A stretch of 46,459 bases of DNA from an uncultured Lachnospiraceae bacterium (GCA_900316625.1 ONDO01000011.1:1-46459); one strand, 5' to 3'. Shown: positions 32,807-41,246, numbered from the stretch's first letter. Made by a program: numbers and translations. Notes: generated by a model not told the origin, from the sequence alone.

Positions 32807-34168
32807 ATGTCAGACAGACACAGCATTTCCGTAATTGATTTTTATCAGCAGTTTCACTGCCTGGGGGCATCCTGTCCTAAGACCTGTTGCTTCGGCTGGG
32901 TCATCCTGGTAGACGATGATTCGCATGCAGCCCGTAAGAGGGAGAAGGGGCTCTATGGCCTGATCCTCCGCATCTTCCTAAAACCCAGAAAAGATTCTTT
33001 CCCCTGTATCCGTCTTCTTATGGGGCATTGCCCTCACCACATCCATGGTCTCTGCCAGATGCAGGTGCGCGGCCGGCCAGATCTCATGCCCATGATCTGC
33101 CGCACCTATCCCAGACGGAATATAGACTTCGGCCCCGACACAGAGATCACCTTAGAACTCTCCTGTGTGGAGGCGGCACGTGTTTTCCTCGAAAATGCAG
33201 ACCACAGGCTTCAGTTTGTTCCGGTCCTCTCAGGGAAGAAGCCTGAGGCAGGACATCTTGATGGAATCGAAGATGCGCTATCCCATCAAGATGTGAACAG
33301 GCTTGAAGTGGACAGCACGGACGACCTGAAACTGACAGAATATGAAACTCTCTGGAAGCAGGAGAATGAAGATCCCTCCTTTCTCAGCTTCTTACGCCGA
33401 AGCAGGGAGGAGATGTTAGACCTCCTCTGGGAGAGGGATGCAAGTCAGGTGGTGGAAGTGGAAGATATTCTCTTCGACTATGTAAGACGCATCCACAGAC
33501 TGATCGTAAGGGACCATATTCCGGAAGCCATGGAAGAGAAGATCCTTGCTCCTTTGGATGAAGCAGAGAAGAGAGATTACCACGGAGGACCGGATGTGAA
33601 GCCTGACAGAGCACTCTTCTTTCCCATCAGTATCTTGAATGATGTGATCTATAACCAGGTCCCCTTCTGGGAAGAAGCGCTAAAGGATCTCGACTTCTTC
33701 CGTCTGCTTGTCTTATATAGAAGAAAGATCGGAAGACTTGAGGAAGATAAAGCGGACAAGATCATACAGTCCTGGTATGAAGAGATGGTAAGAGAGAATC
33801 CTGATATTGAGAAAAAATACAGAGCATATCTCTCATATTGCATGCAGGAAATGTGGTGCAATGCATATGAAGACTACCATGTGCTCCGTCAATTTATCTA
33901 CGCAGCGGTTTGTCTGGACCTCCTCAAAATATGTGACATTTTAGCCTCGAATAGTTCGAGGACTACGAAATCCGGAATGTATACGAAAAAAGACAAAGGA
34001 CTATCAGGCGAAGCCTATCAAAGGGGTGACGGAAACTTAAATAAGGGAAACAGGTTTTCAGTTGCAGAAGAGGTAAGAGTACTTTCCGCATCAGAACGTG
34101 GTTTTCGCCACTCCATTTATATAAGAGATAGTTTCCTTGACTTGATCCGTAGAAAAATTCTTTCATAA
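32807..34168 (+). CDS. fliB: FliB-type flagellin lysine N-methylase
   Basis: 453 residues. The N-terminal Cys pattern FHCLGASCPKTCCFGW, then C...GHCPHHIHGLCQMQ and LMPMICRTYPRR, is diagnostic of the FliB family that methylates lysines of flagellin. The C-terminal 250 residues are helical and variable, as in the family. Start ATG 32807 follows TTGGAG; the TTG at 32795 is inside that site. No flagellar structural gene is in the window. A motile host is implied, or a different protein substrate. Confidence 0.88.
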   Translation: MSDRHSISVIDFYQQFHCLGASCPKTCCFGWVILVDDDSHAARKREKGLYGLILRIFLKPRKDSFPCIRLLMGHCPHHIHGLCQMQVRGRPDLMPMICRTYPRRNIDFGPDTEITLELSCVEAARVFLENADHRLQFVPVLSGKKPEAGHLDGIEDALSHQDVNRLEVDSTDDLKLTEYETLWKQENEDPSFLSFLRRSREEMLDLLWERDASQVVEVEDILFDYVRRIHRLIVRDHIPEAMEEKILAPLDEAEKRDYHGGPDVKPDRALFFPISILNDVIYNQVPFWEEALKDLDFFRLLVLYRRKIGRLEEDKADKIIQSWYEEMVRENPDIEKKYRAYLSYCMQEMWCNAYEDYHVLRQFIYAAVCLDLLKICDILASNSSRTTKSGMYTKKDKGLSGEAYQRGDGNLNKGNRFSVAEEVRVLSASERGFRHSIYIRDSFLDLIRRKILS

Positions 34169-34256
34169 AACACTGACATTTTTCCCCTTTCCGTGTTATA
34201 ATCTTCAATGTTCGGTATTGCAATTGGTTTTAAAGAATGGTAAGGTATGTGATTTT

Positions 34257-34772
34257 ATGAGTAATTATGCAATTGGTGACTATGTTATGCATGAATCCGC
34301 AGGTGTCTGTCAGGTAGCTGCTATCAAAGAACTGGCACTCCAGGGCAAGGGTACGGAGAAGATGTACTACGAGCTCGATCCTGTGTTCCAGCACGACAGT
34401 CAGGTAATTACTCCGGTCGACGACAAGATGCATCGCTTAAGAGACGTAAAGAGCGCCGATGAGATGGAGTCGATTCTTGAAGATGTTAGTGAGCTGGATG
34501 TGATTCAGGAGAAGAATGAGCGTGTTCGTCAGGAGAAGATGAAGGAACAGATCGCACTCTTTGATCCCCGTCCACTGGCAGGTGTTGTTAAGACCGTATA
34601 TCTTCGCAAACGTGCACGCCTTGCTTCCGGTAAGAAGTCCATGTCCTCTGATGAGAGAGTTCTGCAGAGTGCAGGTAAGAAGCTGTTCGAAGAGATGGCT
34701 TTTGCTATGCAGGAAGACATCGTGAAGGTCCGTGATAACTTCTTCCGCAGACTTGATGTTCTTGAAGCGTAA
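34257..34772 (+). CDS. CarD-family transcriptional regulator
   Basis: 171 residues. The N-terminal CarD/TRCF RNA-polymerase-interaction domain (YAIGDYVMHESAGVCQVAAI, residues about 3-65) binds the beta subunit and stabilises open promoter complexes in known members; the C-terminal helical domain follows. ATG 34257 starts the conserved YAIGDYV; the frame upstream is open but lacks homology. Monocistronic, with a terminator 93 bp on. Confidence 0.9.
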   Translation: MSNYAIGDYVMHESAGVCQVAAIKELALQGKGTEKMYYELDPVFQHDSQVITPVDDKMHRLRDVKSADEMESILEDVSELDVIQEKNERVRQEKMKEQIALFDPRPLAGVVKTVYLRKRARLASGKKSMSSDERVLQSAGKKLFEEMAFAMQEDIVKVRDNFFRRLDVLEA

Positions 34773-34864
34773 TAAGAGACGAAGTTTTACTGAGTTCTCC
34801 CTTGCTTGATGACAGTTCTCTGTCAGTGTATAGTTATGGAGATGGCTTAGTAGCTAATGTATGA

Positions 34865-34895
34865 ATCGCTCTGCCATCCGGCAGGGCGATTTTTT
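34865..34895 (+). terminator. Terminator of carD
   Basis: ATCGCTCTGCC and GGCAGGGCGAT pair (one T-G) with a 4-base loop, followed by T5. Confidence 0.93.
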
Positions 34896-34950
34896 GATGA
34901 TTTGTTCAGTGACGCATAATTTTATGTGGCACTTGAATGAGGGGAGAAAA

Positions 34951-35283
34951 ATGGTACCACTTATTGTGAGACAGGCCGTGGATCGCAAGATTCGCAGGCA
35001 GATCTCCGTTCTTGTAGGGAATTACGAATACTATTATGCAGTCGGCCTTGCGGCGGATCGCATCAAGCTTCCGGTGGATGGAAGTACTGAACCTGCTCTG
35101 CTCGAGCCTGCGGTTAAGGAAGCAGTGCATGCCTATGCCGTGAATGAGGATGATCCCGAGGAGAAGTATCTCTGCTATCTGATCGAACGCTATGAAGCAA
35201 ATTCGGACTTCGATGCTACGATGACTCGGCTCTTCTTAGACGGGAAGAGAGTGACAGCGGGGGAGGATGTCGGACTTGAGTAA
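34951..35283 (+). CDS. Protein of unknown function
   Basis: 110 residues from ATG 34951, preceded by GAGGGGAG; the frame extends upstream through the carD terminator but that part is not credible. Soluble, mixed alpha/beta look, with VPLIVRQAVDRKIRRQ at the start and an acidic C-terminal half. It overlaps the next gene by 17 bp, so translation is coupled. No family recognised. Confidence 0.7.
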   Translation: MVPLIVRQAVDRKIRRQISVLVGNYEYYYAVGLAADRIKLPVDGSTEPALLEPAVKEAVHAYAVNEDDPEEKYLCYLIERYEANSDFDATMTRLFLDGKRVTAGEDVGLE

Positions 35284-36052
35284 GGGGAGAGAGGTTAGAA
35301 ATGTAAACCGGCAGCCATTGCCGGACCTGCCAGATCTGGGCGAAGACAGAAGACATGAGCGGATTCGAAAGAAGAAAAGAAAACGCCGGAAACGGGCGCT
35401 GATCCGAATTACGATAGCGAGCATTCTTCTGGCTGTGATGGCCTTGATCGGACTTGTTCTACATTTCCGAGGGAATGTGGGAATCCTTAGCCCAAAGAAA
35501 AAGATCGTGGCGGAGCGTCCACCCATCGACGTGGAACTTCTGACCATCAATCCATATTCGAGGCCGGGGATAGCAAATGATGGCGTGAAGGCTGTCGTGG
35601 TGCATTACACAGCGAATCCCGGAACGGACGCGCTACAGAACAGAAACTATTTCGAGTCCCTGAAGGACACGGAAGAAACCTATGCTTCCAGTCAGTTCGT
35701 CATCGGCCAGGACGGCAGTATCGTGCAGTGTGTGCCGACGGCTGAGATCGCCTATGCGTCCAATGACAGGAACCACGATACGGTCTCCATCGAGTGCTGC
35801 TACAATAACGAGGATGGCAGCTTCGAGGATGCGACTTATGACAGCCTGGTCTATCTCCTGGCCTGGCTTTCAGGCAGGTTTGACCTGGATCCTGAGACGG
35901 ATATCATCCGCCACTATGATGTGACGGGCAAGCTCTGTCCGCTCTACTATGTGGAGAATGAAGATGCCTGGGACAAGCTGAAGGATGATGTTGCAGACTA
36001 TATTGAGAAGAATGGAAGCTATGTTGATCCGGAAGACGTAAGAGAAGAGTGA
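35267..36052 (+). CDS. Membrane-anchored N-acetylmuramoyl-L-alanine amidase (Amidase_2)
   Basis: 261 residues: a cytoplasmic basic stretch (RIRKKKRKRRKRALIR), one membrane segment (about 45-65) and an extracellular PGRP-like domain. The zinc ligands VVHYTANPG (His), RHYDVTGKLCP (His and Cys) are intact, with SIECC and QFVIGQDGSIVQCVP in between. It should cleave the MurNAc-L-Ala bond of peptidoglycan. Unlike the amidase-fold protein at 23666, it keeps its active site. Confidence 0.92.
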   Translation: MSDLSKGREVRNVNRQPLPDLPDLGEDRRHERIRKKKRKRRKRALIRITIASILLAVMALIGLVLHFRGNVGILSPKKKIVAERPPIDVELLTINPYSRPGIANDGVKAVVVHYTANPGTDALQNRNYFESLKDTEETYASSQFVIGQDGSIVQCVPTAEIAYASNDRNHDTVSIECCYNNEDGSFEDATYDSLVYLLAWLSGRFDLDPETDIIRHYDVTGKLCPLYYVENEDAWDKLKDDVADYIEKNGSYVDPEDVREE

Positions 36053-36124
36053 TCGGCCATGAAGACAGGGAGAAATCTGCACTGAGAGGTGTGAATCCGG
36101 ATGACGGGACGATGGGAGAATGGG

Positions 36125-36637
36125 ATGACAGAAGACAAGTATCGGAAAATTACAGAATGCATCTCTGGAATCAAGCACGGCCCTAGGATGGTACGTCTCT
36201 TAGATCAGTTAGTGACCATGATCATCTTCCTGCTCTATCCGGTGCTTCTGGGAGAGCTCTATCTCCTGGATCGAAGTGACCTTCTCCTGCCTGTTCTGGT
36301 GGTGCCGGCGACCGGCTTCGTGGTGGTCAGCCTCATGCGCCATGTGATCCACAGTAAGAGACCTTATGAAGTCTACGACTTTACTCCCATCATACAGAAG
36401 GAGACCGTGGAACACAGTTTCCCCAGCCGCCATGTCTGCTCGGCGGTACTCATTGCCATGGCCTTTCTGCAGCTGGATGTCTCGAACGGGTTAGAGATCC
36501 TGCTTCTTGCAGCAATCCTGTCTGCCCTTCGGGTATTGGGAGGCGTTCATTTCCCTAAGGACGTGATCGCAGGATATCTGATGGGACTGGGATTCAGCCT
36601 GCTTGGTTACTATCTGGTGTTTAATATCTCGAGGTAA
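36125..36637 (+). CDS. PAP2-family membrane phosphatase
   Basis: 170 residues with several membrane segments. Motifs HSKRPYEVY (K..RP), HSFPSRHVCSAV (PSRH) and GGVHFPKDVIAG (motif 3 His/Asp) fit active type 2 phosphatidic acid phosphatases, which in bacteria act on phosphatidylglycerophosphate or undecaprenyl pyrophosphate. ATG 36125 is preceded by GGGAG at good distance; an ATG at 36101 is an alternative with a poor ribosome site. Confidence 0.9.
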   Translation: MTEDKYRKITECISGIKHGPRMVRLLDQLVTMIIFLLYPVLLGELYLLDRSDLLLPVLVVPATGFVVVSLMRHVIHSKRPYEVYDFTPIIQKETVEHSFPSRHVCSAVLIAMAFLQLDVSNGLEILLLAAILSALRVLGGVHFPKDVIAGYLMGLGFSLLGYYLVFNISR

Positions 36638-36639
36638 GA

Positions 36640-36906
36640 ATGGAAGAGAAGAAAGTAAGACTCTGGCGTCATGCCATTATTATATTACTGGACCTCCTGG
36701 GCACACTTCTGGCCCTCTATGTCGGCGGTGTCCTGATGTTTGCGCTTCCCTTATATCATATGGTGACGGATCTGAAAGCGAATACGCTGACCAGCGGGCA
36801 GCTGATCAGAAGCGTGATCAGTATCCTGCTTGCATCAACGTCTGCCGGTGGGATCTGGTGCATCTTCGACATCTTAGCCAGCCTCTTTCGCGTAAAGGAG
36901 GACTGA
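36640..36906 (+). CDS. Small two-helix membrane protein, unknown
   Basis: 88 residues: a basic N-terminus and two clear membrane segments (about 11-40 and 58-80). It starts 2 bp after the PAP2 stop and ends 2 bp before the acylphosphatase start, so it is part of a tight operon. No family recognised. Confidence 0.75.
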   Translation: MEEKKVRLWRHAIIILLDLLGTLLALYVGGVLMFALPLYHMVTDLKANTLTSGQLIRSVISILLASTSAGGIWCIFDILASLFRVKED

Positions 36907-36908
36907 GG

Positions 36909-37196
36909 ATGGAGAAGATCAGGAGAAGATACCGGGTCTTTGGCGATGTACAGGCAGTGGGCTTCCGTTATACAGCCCGCATGGTGGCAGGGCGATATGA
37001 CCTCACAGGCTATGTGCAGAACGAATACGATGGTTCCGTAACAGCGGAAGTGCAGGGAGACCCGGATGCGGTGCACAGCTTTCTTGCGAATGTGGAAGCA
37101 GCCTCTCACTGGATCAGAATCGATCCTTATCTCACCAGTGAGAAGGATCTGCCGATCGATGATGAGGAGCGATCCTTTGAGATTCGGGGATATTAG
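36909..37196 (+). CDS. acyP: Acylphosphatase
   Basis: Hydrolyses acyl phosphates such as 1,3-bisphosphoglycerate. 95 residues, typical. The signature GDVQAVGFRYTAR holds the catalytic Arg, and GYVQNEYDGSVTAEVQG the catalytic Asn. ATG 36909 follows GTAAAGGAGG; a much longer open frame upstream in the same frame is a shadow of the PAP2 and membrane genes. Confidence 0.96.
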   Translation: MEKIRRRYRVFGDVQAVGFRYTARMVAGRYDLTGYVQNEYDGSVTAEVQGDPDAVHSFLANVEAASHWIRIDPYLTSEKDLPIDDEERSFEIRGY

Positions 37197-37213
37197 ATGG
37201 GTGATATAGATAC

Positions 37214-38215
37214 ATGTATCTGGAAGATATAATTCAGGAAGAACAGAATGGATGGACAGTGAAGCGGTACCTGGGTGAATGGCGCCGCTTTTCTTCGCAT
37301 ATGGTAAGAAGGCTCAAGTTCCGCGAGAACGGCATCCTCCTAAATGACGCCAAGGTGACCGTGCGGGCCGTCCTCCATAAGGGAGACTGTCTTCGCATGC
37401 GTCTTAGCGACGTCGAGACGGATGATGAGAGTTCTCATTCCGTCTGGTGGCTTCCGCCCAAGGACATGCCGAAACTTGTGATCCTGAAGGAGGATCCTCA
37501 TCTGATCTTCCTCGATAAGCCGGCGGGCCTGGTCTGTCACCCCTCCCACGGGCATTATGCCGATACGGTGGCGAATCAGGTGGCAGAGCATCTCGGCATC
37601 CGCCGCGGTGGTATCTATCCCATCGGCAGGCTGGACCGGGACACATCCGGAGTGGTCTGCTTCGCCAAGCACGAGGATGCCGCCGGTCAGATGACTCTCC
37701 TCCAGAAATGTGGAGCTTACCATAAGACATATCTTACGGAAGTGGAGGGGTGTCTCGAAGGCTGCGGAGAGATCACAGATTCGATTGGCATCTTGAAGAA
37801 GACGCCGCTACGTATGGGACTTCTCGCTGTAGATCAGGGTGGAAGACCGGCAGAGACCTACTGGAAGGTGCGAGGCTACAGGAGAGATGACAGAGGAGAG
37901 ATCTGCTCTACATTTCTCGAAGTGACCATTTCGCATGGAAGGACACATCAGATTCGGGTGCACATGGCCAGCATCGGGCATCCGATCGTTGGAGATCCTA
38001 TCTATGGTAAGGATGGGGACTTTCGATATGAGACGGGGCGGGATGCCTATGATGGGACCCGGCATGTGGAGGATGTCTTCGCGGGGTATATCGATCCTGC
38101 GGGGGTGGATATGCATCTGCATGCCTATCGTGCGACTTACCTGGAACCCTTCTATCCAGGAGTACCGGAGGAGTCCTGCGTGGAGACGAAATATCCTTCC
38201 TGGTGGTGTAGATAA
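37214..38215 (+). CDS. RluA-family pseudouridine synthase
   Basis: 333 residues: an N-terminal S4-like RNA-binding segment (about 15-75) and the RluA catalytic domain with GRLDRDTSGVVCFAK (catalytic Asp), IFLDKPAGLVCHPS and TGRTHQIR-like GRTHQIRVHMASIGHPIVGD. Target is 23S rRNA or tRNA uridine; which one cannot be told. Confidence 0.94.
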   Translation: MYLEDIIQEEQNGWTVKRYLGEWRRFSSHMVRRLKFRENGILLNDAKVTVRAVLHKGDCLRMRLSDVETDDESSHSVWWLPPKDMPKLVILKEDPHLIFLDKPAGLVCHPSHGHYADTVANQVAEHLGIRRGGIYPIGRLDRDTSGVVCFAKHEDAAGQMTLLQKCGAYHKTYLTEVEGCLEGCGEITDSIGILKKTPLRMGLLAVDQGGRPAETYWKVRGYRRDDRGEICSTFLEVTISHGRTHQIRVHMASIGHPIVGDPIYGKDGDFRYETGRDAYDGTRHVEDVFAGYIDPAGVDMHLHAYRATYLEPFYPGVPEESCVETKYPSWWCR

Positions 38216-38300
38216 TATAATGACTAATATTCGAAGAGGCATAGGAAGGATATGCGTGTTATAATGAAGGCCAATGTGAATGTCTGTTAGGGAGTATTGA

Positions 38301-39182
38301 ATGAAACTTCTGGAAGAGAATCAGTCCTATACCTATACTTGCGTGGGTCATCCGGCTTCGACGGATGGAGAGGGAAGGCATTACTGTCGTGCTGTCCGGG
38401 CCTTTCTTCAGGATGGCTATGCCCTCTGCAATGACTGTCCGCTCTATGGTGGTGAGTCATCGACGCTGGGAGACAGCGTTCCCATGTGTTATTACTATGA
38501 CTTGGATCTGTCGGATGCAGAGGAGATCAGCGGTGTGGAGCAGAATCTTCGTACCGAGTCCCTGATCAATGCAGGCATGATCCCTAAGTTCCCCTTCTAT
38601 CTTACGGAACTTGAGGCGGTAAGAAGATTTGGTATCATGGAGCAGGCAATCCAGTTTGCTGCTGATGCACATGCCGGCCAGACGAGAAAGGGCTCAGAAC
38701 TTCCTTACATCTGTCATCCGCTCGAGGTGATGATGCTTGTCTGCAAGATGACATCTGACCCGGAGGTGGCAGCGGCAGCGGCTCTGCATGATACGATCGA
38801 AGACACCAAGACGGAGTACGAGGATCTGAAGGAGTGCTTCGGTAAGCGCATTGCAGATCTGGTGGCGGCAGAGTCTGAAGATAAGAAGCGTGATCGCCCG
38901 GCCGGGGAGACCTGGAGGGAGCGCAAAGAGGAGAATCTTCTGCGCATCGCAGACGAGCCCTATGAAGCAAAGCTCATTATGCTTGCGGATAAGCTGTCGA
39001 ACCTTCGCTCGAGTTACCGGGAGTACCAGAAGATCGGTGATCAGATCTTCGAGCGCTTCAATATGAAGGACAAGAAGGAACATGAGTGGTATCACAGAAG
39101 TGTGGCAGAAGCCCTGTCAGAGCTCCGTGAACTCTCACAATACGGTGAATACAAGCATCTCATCGAGGAGATCTTCGGATGA
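38301..39182 (+). CDS. HD-domain (p)ppGpp hydrolase-like protein with Cys-rich N-terminus
   Basis: 293 residues. The C-terminal domain (about 110-275) matches SpoT/MESH1-type hydrolases: AGQTRKGSELPYICHPLEV, ALHDTIEDT (HD pair) and MLADKLSNLRS, with no synthetase domain. The first 65 residues hold five cysteines (C14, C29, C43, C46, C63) in a zinc-finger-like arrangement, not part of the standard family. A small alarmone hydrolase or another nucleotide phosphohydrolase is likely. The GAGTATTG leader offers a moderate ribosome site. The stop codon lies in a 16-bp tandem duplication. Confidence 0.85.
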   Translation: MKLLEENQSYTYTCVGHPASTDGEGRHYCRAVRAFLQDGYALCNDCPLYGGESSTLGDSVPMCYYYDLDLSDAEEISGVEQNLRTESLINAGMIPKFPFYLTELEAVRRFGIMEQAIQFAADAHAGQTRKGSELPYICHPLEVMMLVCKMTSDPEVAAAAALHDTIEDTKTEYEDLKECFGKRIADLVAAESEDKKRDRPAGETWRERKEENLLRIADEPYEAKLIMLADKLSNLRSSYREYQKIGDQIFERFNMKDKKEHEWYHRSVAEALSELRELSQYGEYKHLIEEIFG

Positions 39183-39204
39183 TGAGATCTTCGGATGATG
39201 AGAT
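39168..39204. repeat. 16-bp tandem duplication spanning the stop codon
   Basis: GAGATCTTCGGATGAT occurs at 39168 and again at 39184 with GAGAT starting a third at 39200. The unit contains the last codons EIFG and the TGA stop of the hydrolase gene. Confidence 0.95.
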
Positions 39205-39332
39205 GCTGGTAGAGATATAGAACGTATCTTGGAATGTGTATAATATGATACGCACAATAGTAAGCAATGTGTGGTGCTGTATCGTATGATATGGAATGCT
39301 ATGCATGGGCTATGCAAAGAAAGGAAAAAGAA

Positions 39333-39851
39333 ATGGGAAAAGCATTAGTTGGTATTGTTATGGGCAGCGATTCTGATATGCCGGTCATGGCAGAGGCTGC
39401 TAAGATCTTAGATCAGTTTGGTATCTCTTATGAGATGGATGTTATCTCTGCTCATCGTGAGCCGGACGAATTCTTCGAATACGCACATGGCGCAGAAGAG
39501 CGCGGCTATAAAGTGATCATCGCAGGTGCAGGCAAGGCAGCACATCTTCCCGGAATGTGTGCAGCACTCTTCTCCATGCCTGTTATCGGTATCCCCATGA
39601 AGACTTCGGATCTGGGTGGTGTAGATTCTCTCTATTCTATCGTACAGATGCCCAGCGGCATTCCTGTTGCTACCGTTGCCATCAATGGTGGTAAGAATGC
39701 CGGAATCCTGGCAGCGAAGATTCTTGCTACGGGAGATGCAGAACTTCTTGCGAAGGTTAAGAAGTATTCAGAAGACCTGAATGAAGAAGTGAAAGAGAAG
39801 AACAAGAAGCTGAAGGAAATCGGCTGGAAGAAGTATCTCGAAGAGAAGTAA
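39333..39851 (+). CDS. purE: N5-carboxyaminoimidazole ribonucleotide mutase
   Basis: Converts N5-CAIR to CAIR in purine synthesis (class I PurE, which needs PurK; purK is not in the window). 172 residues. Motifs GIVMGSDSDMPVM and ISAHREPDEF are diagnostic, with GAGKAAHLPGM. ATG 39333 follows AAAGGAAAAAG. The C-terminus KKYLEEK and the stop are tandemly duplicated downstream. Confidence 0.96.
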   Translation: MGKALVGIVMGSDSDMPVMAEAAKILDQFGISYEMDVISAHREPDEFFEYAHGAEERGYKVIIAGAGKAAHLPGMCAALFSMPVIGIPMKTSDLGGVDSLYSIVQMPSGIPVATVAINGGKNAGILAAKILATGDAELLAKVKKYSEDLNEEVKEKNKKLKEIGWKKYLEEK

Positions 39852-39982
39852 TGCGGTCGCAAGGAGCATCTCGAAGAGAAGTAATGCGGTCGCAAGAAGC
39901 ATCCCGAAGAGAAGTAATACGGTCGCAAGAAGTATCTCGAAGAGAAGTAATACGGTCGCAAGGAGCATCCCGAAGAAGTTTA
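39837..39982. repeat. 33-bp tandem repeat spanning the purE stop codon
   Basis: Copies start at 39837, 39870, 39903, 39936, with a partial copy at 39969. The unit contains the last purE codons (LEEK) and TAA. Because 33 is divisible by three, every copy ends in the same frame as purE: KEHLEEK-stop, KKHPEEK-stop, KKYLEEK-stop. Variable positions are all A/G or C/T. Confidence 0.96.
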
Positions 39983-40021
39983 CTACAGCATGAAGTGACA
40001 TCAGGAAGTGAAAGACTTTGA
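39851..40021 (+). CDS. Possible 56-residue repeat peptide coupled to purE
   Basis: The purE stop overlaps an ATG (TAATG), opening a 56-codon frame through the repeats that would give an 11-residue repeat peptide (MRSQGASREV, MRSQEASREV, IRSQEVSREV, IRSQGASRRS). There is no separate ribosome site apart from GAAGAGAAG, and a 33-bp repeat easily creates open frames by chance. Listed as a possibility only. Confidence 0.2.
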   Translation: MRSQGASRREVMRSQEASRREVIRSQEVSRREVIRSQGASRRSLLQHEVTSGSERL

Positions 40022-40059
40022 TATAAGTGGCATTAATAAATACACCAAGTATTTATAAA

Positions 40060-40089
40060 TTGTCTTTCTAAAACTGACAGACGTATAAT
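40060..40089 (+). promoter_or_regulatory. Promoter of the purM operon
   Basis: TTGTCT, an 18-bp spacer and perfect TATAAT (40084-40089), 86 bp before purM. The leader contains a TGAAGCC/GGCTTCA hairpin (40101-40117). Confidence 0.7.
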
Positions 40090-40175
40090 ACATATGCGAA
40101 TGAAGCCTCTGGCTTCAGCTGCCGGAAAAAGAAAAAGATTTGGTAATGAAGGCTTGGTAAGACCAGGAGGTCCAT

Positions 40176-41201
40176 ATGGATTACAAGAGCGCAGGTGTTG
40201 ATATCGTAGCTGGTTATGAATCTGTTGAACTGATGAAGAAGTTCGTCAAGGGAACCATGCGTCCCGAAGTTCTCGGTGGTTTGGGTGGATTCTCCGGTGC
40301 CTTCAGTCTTGCACAGATCAAGGAGATGGAAGAACCTGTTCTTCTGTCTGGTACGGATGGTGTAGGAACGAAGATTAAGCTTGCTTTCCTTCTTGATAAG
40401 CATGATACCGTTGGTATCGACTGTGTTGCAATGTGTGTAAACGACGTTGCATGTGCAGGTGGTGAGCCTCTGTTCTTCCTGGATTATATTGCCTGTGGTA
40501 AGAACTTCCCTGAGAAGATTGCGACCATCGTCTCTGGTGTTGCAGAGGGTTGTAAGCAGTCCGGATGCGCTCTGATCGGTGGTGAGACTGCTGAACATCC
40601 TGGCCTTATGCCGGAAGAAGAGTATGACCTTGCTGGTTTTGCAGTTGGTCTTGCTGATAAGAAGGACATCATTACCGGACAGGAGATCCGAGAAGGCGAT
40701 GTTCTGATCGGTCTTGCTTCCACAGGAATTCATTCCAATGGATTCTCTCTTGTAAGAAAAGTATTCCCGATGACCCTTGAGGCTCTGAACACGCATTATG
40801 ATGAACTCGGTAAGACTCTGGGCGAGGCTCTGATTGTTCCTACCAGAATCTATGTGAAGGCTATGAAGTCCATTAAGGATGCCGGCGTAAGAGTGCATGG
40901 TTGCAGCCATATCACCGGTGGTGGCTTCTACGAGAATGTTCCTCGTATGCTTCCGGATGATAAGCTTGCAGTGATTGAAAAAGATAGTTACGAGGTTCCT
41001 CCCATCTTCAAACTCCTCCAGAAGACGGGCGGTATCGATGAAGAGATGATGTACAACACTTATAATATGGGCCTTGGTATGGTTCTTGCAGTTGCTCCGG
41101 AAGATGTTGATAAGACACTTGCAGCAGCAAAGAAAGCAGGAGATACCGCTTATGTCGTCGGTCATATCGAAGGCGACAGGAAGGGTGTTAAGCTCGTCTA
41201 A
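40176..41201 (+). CDS. purM: Phosphoribosylformylglycinamidine cyclo-ligase
   Basis: AIR synthetase, fifth step of purine synthesis. 341 residues. Characteristic YKSAGVDIVAGYESVELM, LLSGTDGVGTKIKLAF (ATP/metal loop), MCVNDVACAGGEPLFFLDYIACG and GGETAEHPGLM. GACCAGGAGG precedes the ATG. purN and purD follow in the same direction. Confidence 0.97.
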   Translation: MDYKSAGVDIVAGYESVELMKKFVKGTMRPEVLGGLGGFSGAFSLAQIKEMEEPVLLSGTDGVGTKIKLAFLLDKHDTVGIDCVAMCVNDVACAGGEPLFFLDYIACGKNFPEKIATIVSGVAEGCKQSGCALIGGETAEHPGLMPEEEYDLAGFAVGLADKKDIITGQEIREGDVLIGLASTGIHSNGFSLVRKVFPMTLEALNTHYDELGKTLGEALIVPTRIYVKAMKSIKDAGVRVHGCSHITGGGFYENVPRMLPDDKLAVIEKDSYEVPPIFKLLQKTGGIDEEMMYNTYNMGLGMVLAVAPEDVDKTLAAAKKAGDTAYVVGHIEGDRKGVKLV

Positions 41202-41218
41202 TTGATTGCTTTTGTTCA

Positions 41219-41246
41219 GGCCGGTGCGTAATGTTCCGGTCTGTTC
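41219..41246 (+). terminator. Possible terminator or attenuator after purM
   Basis: CAGGCCGG and CCGGTCTG form an 8-bp stem (one G-T), followed by TTCTTGTC. Weak T-tract; read-through into purN is likely. Confidence 0.45.

Noticed and set aside
39200-39332. Purine riboswitch upstream of purE
   Set aside because: The short leader lacks the three-way junction core; only AT-rich sequence and small repeats are seen.
39632-39961. Minus-strand frame with repeated RPYYFSS units
   Set aside because: An artefact of the 33-bp repeat being open on both strands; no start signal.
9769-39982. Diversity-generating retroelement variable repeats
   Set aside because: Such systems change adenines to any base and need a reverse transcriptase and template repeat. 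Here changes are transitions at several bases and no reverse transcriptase gene is in the window.
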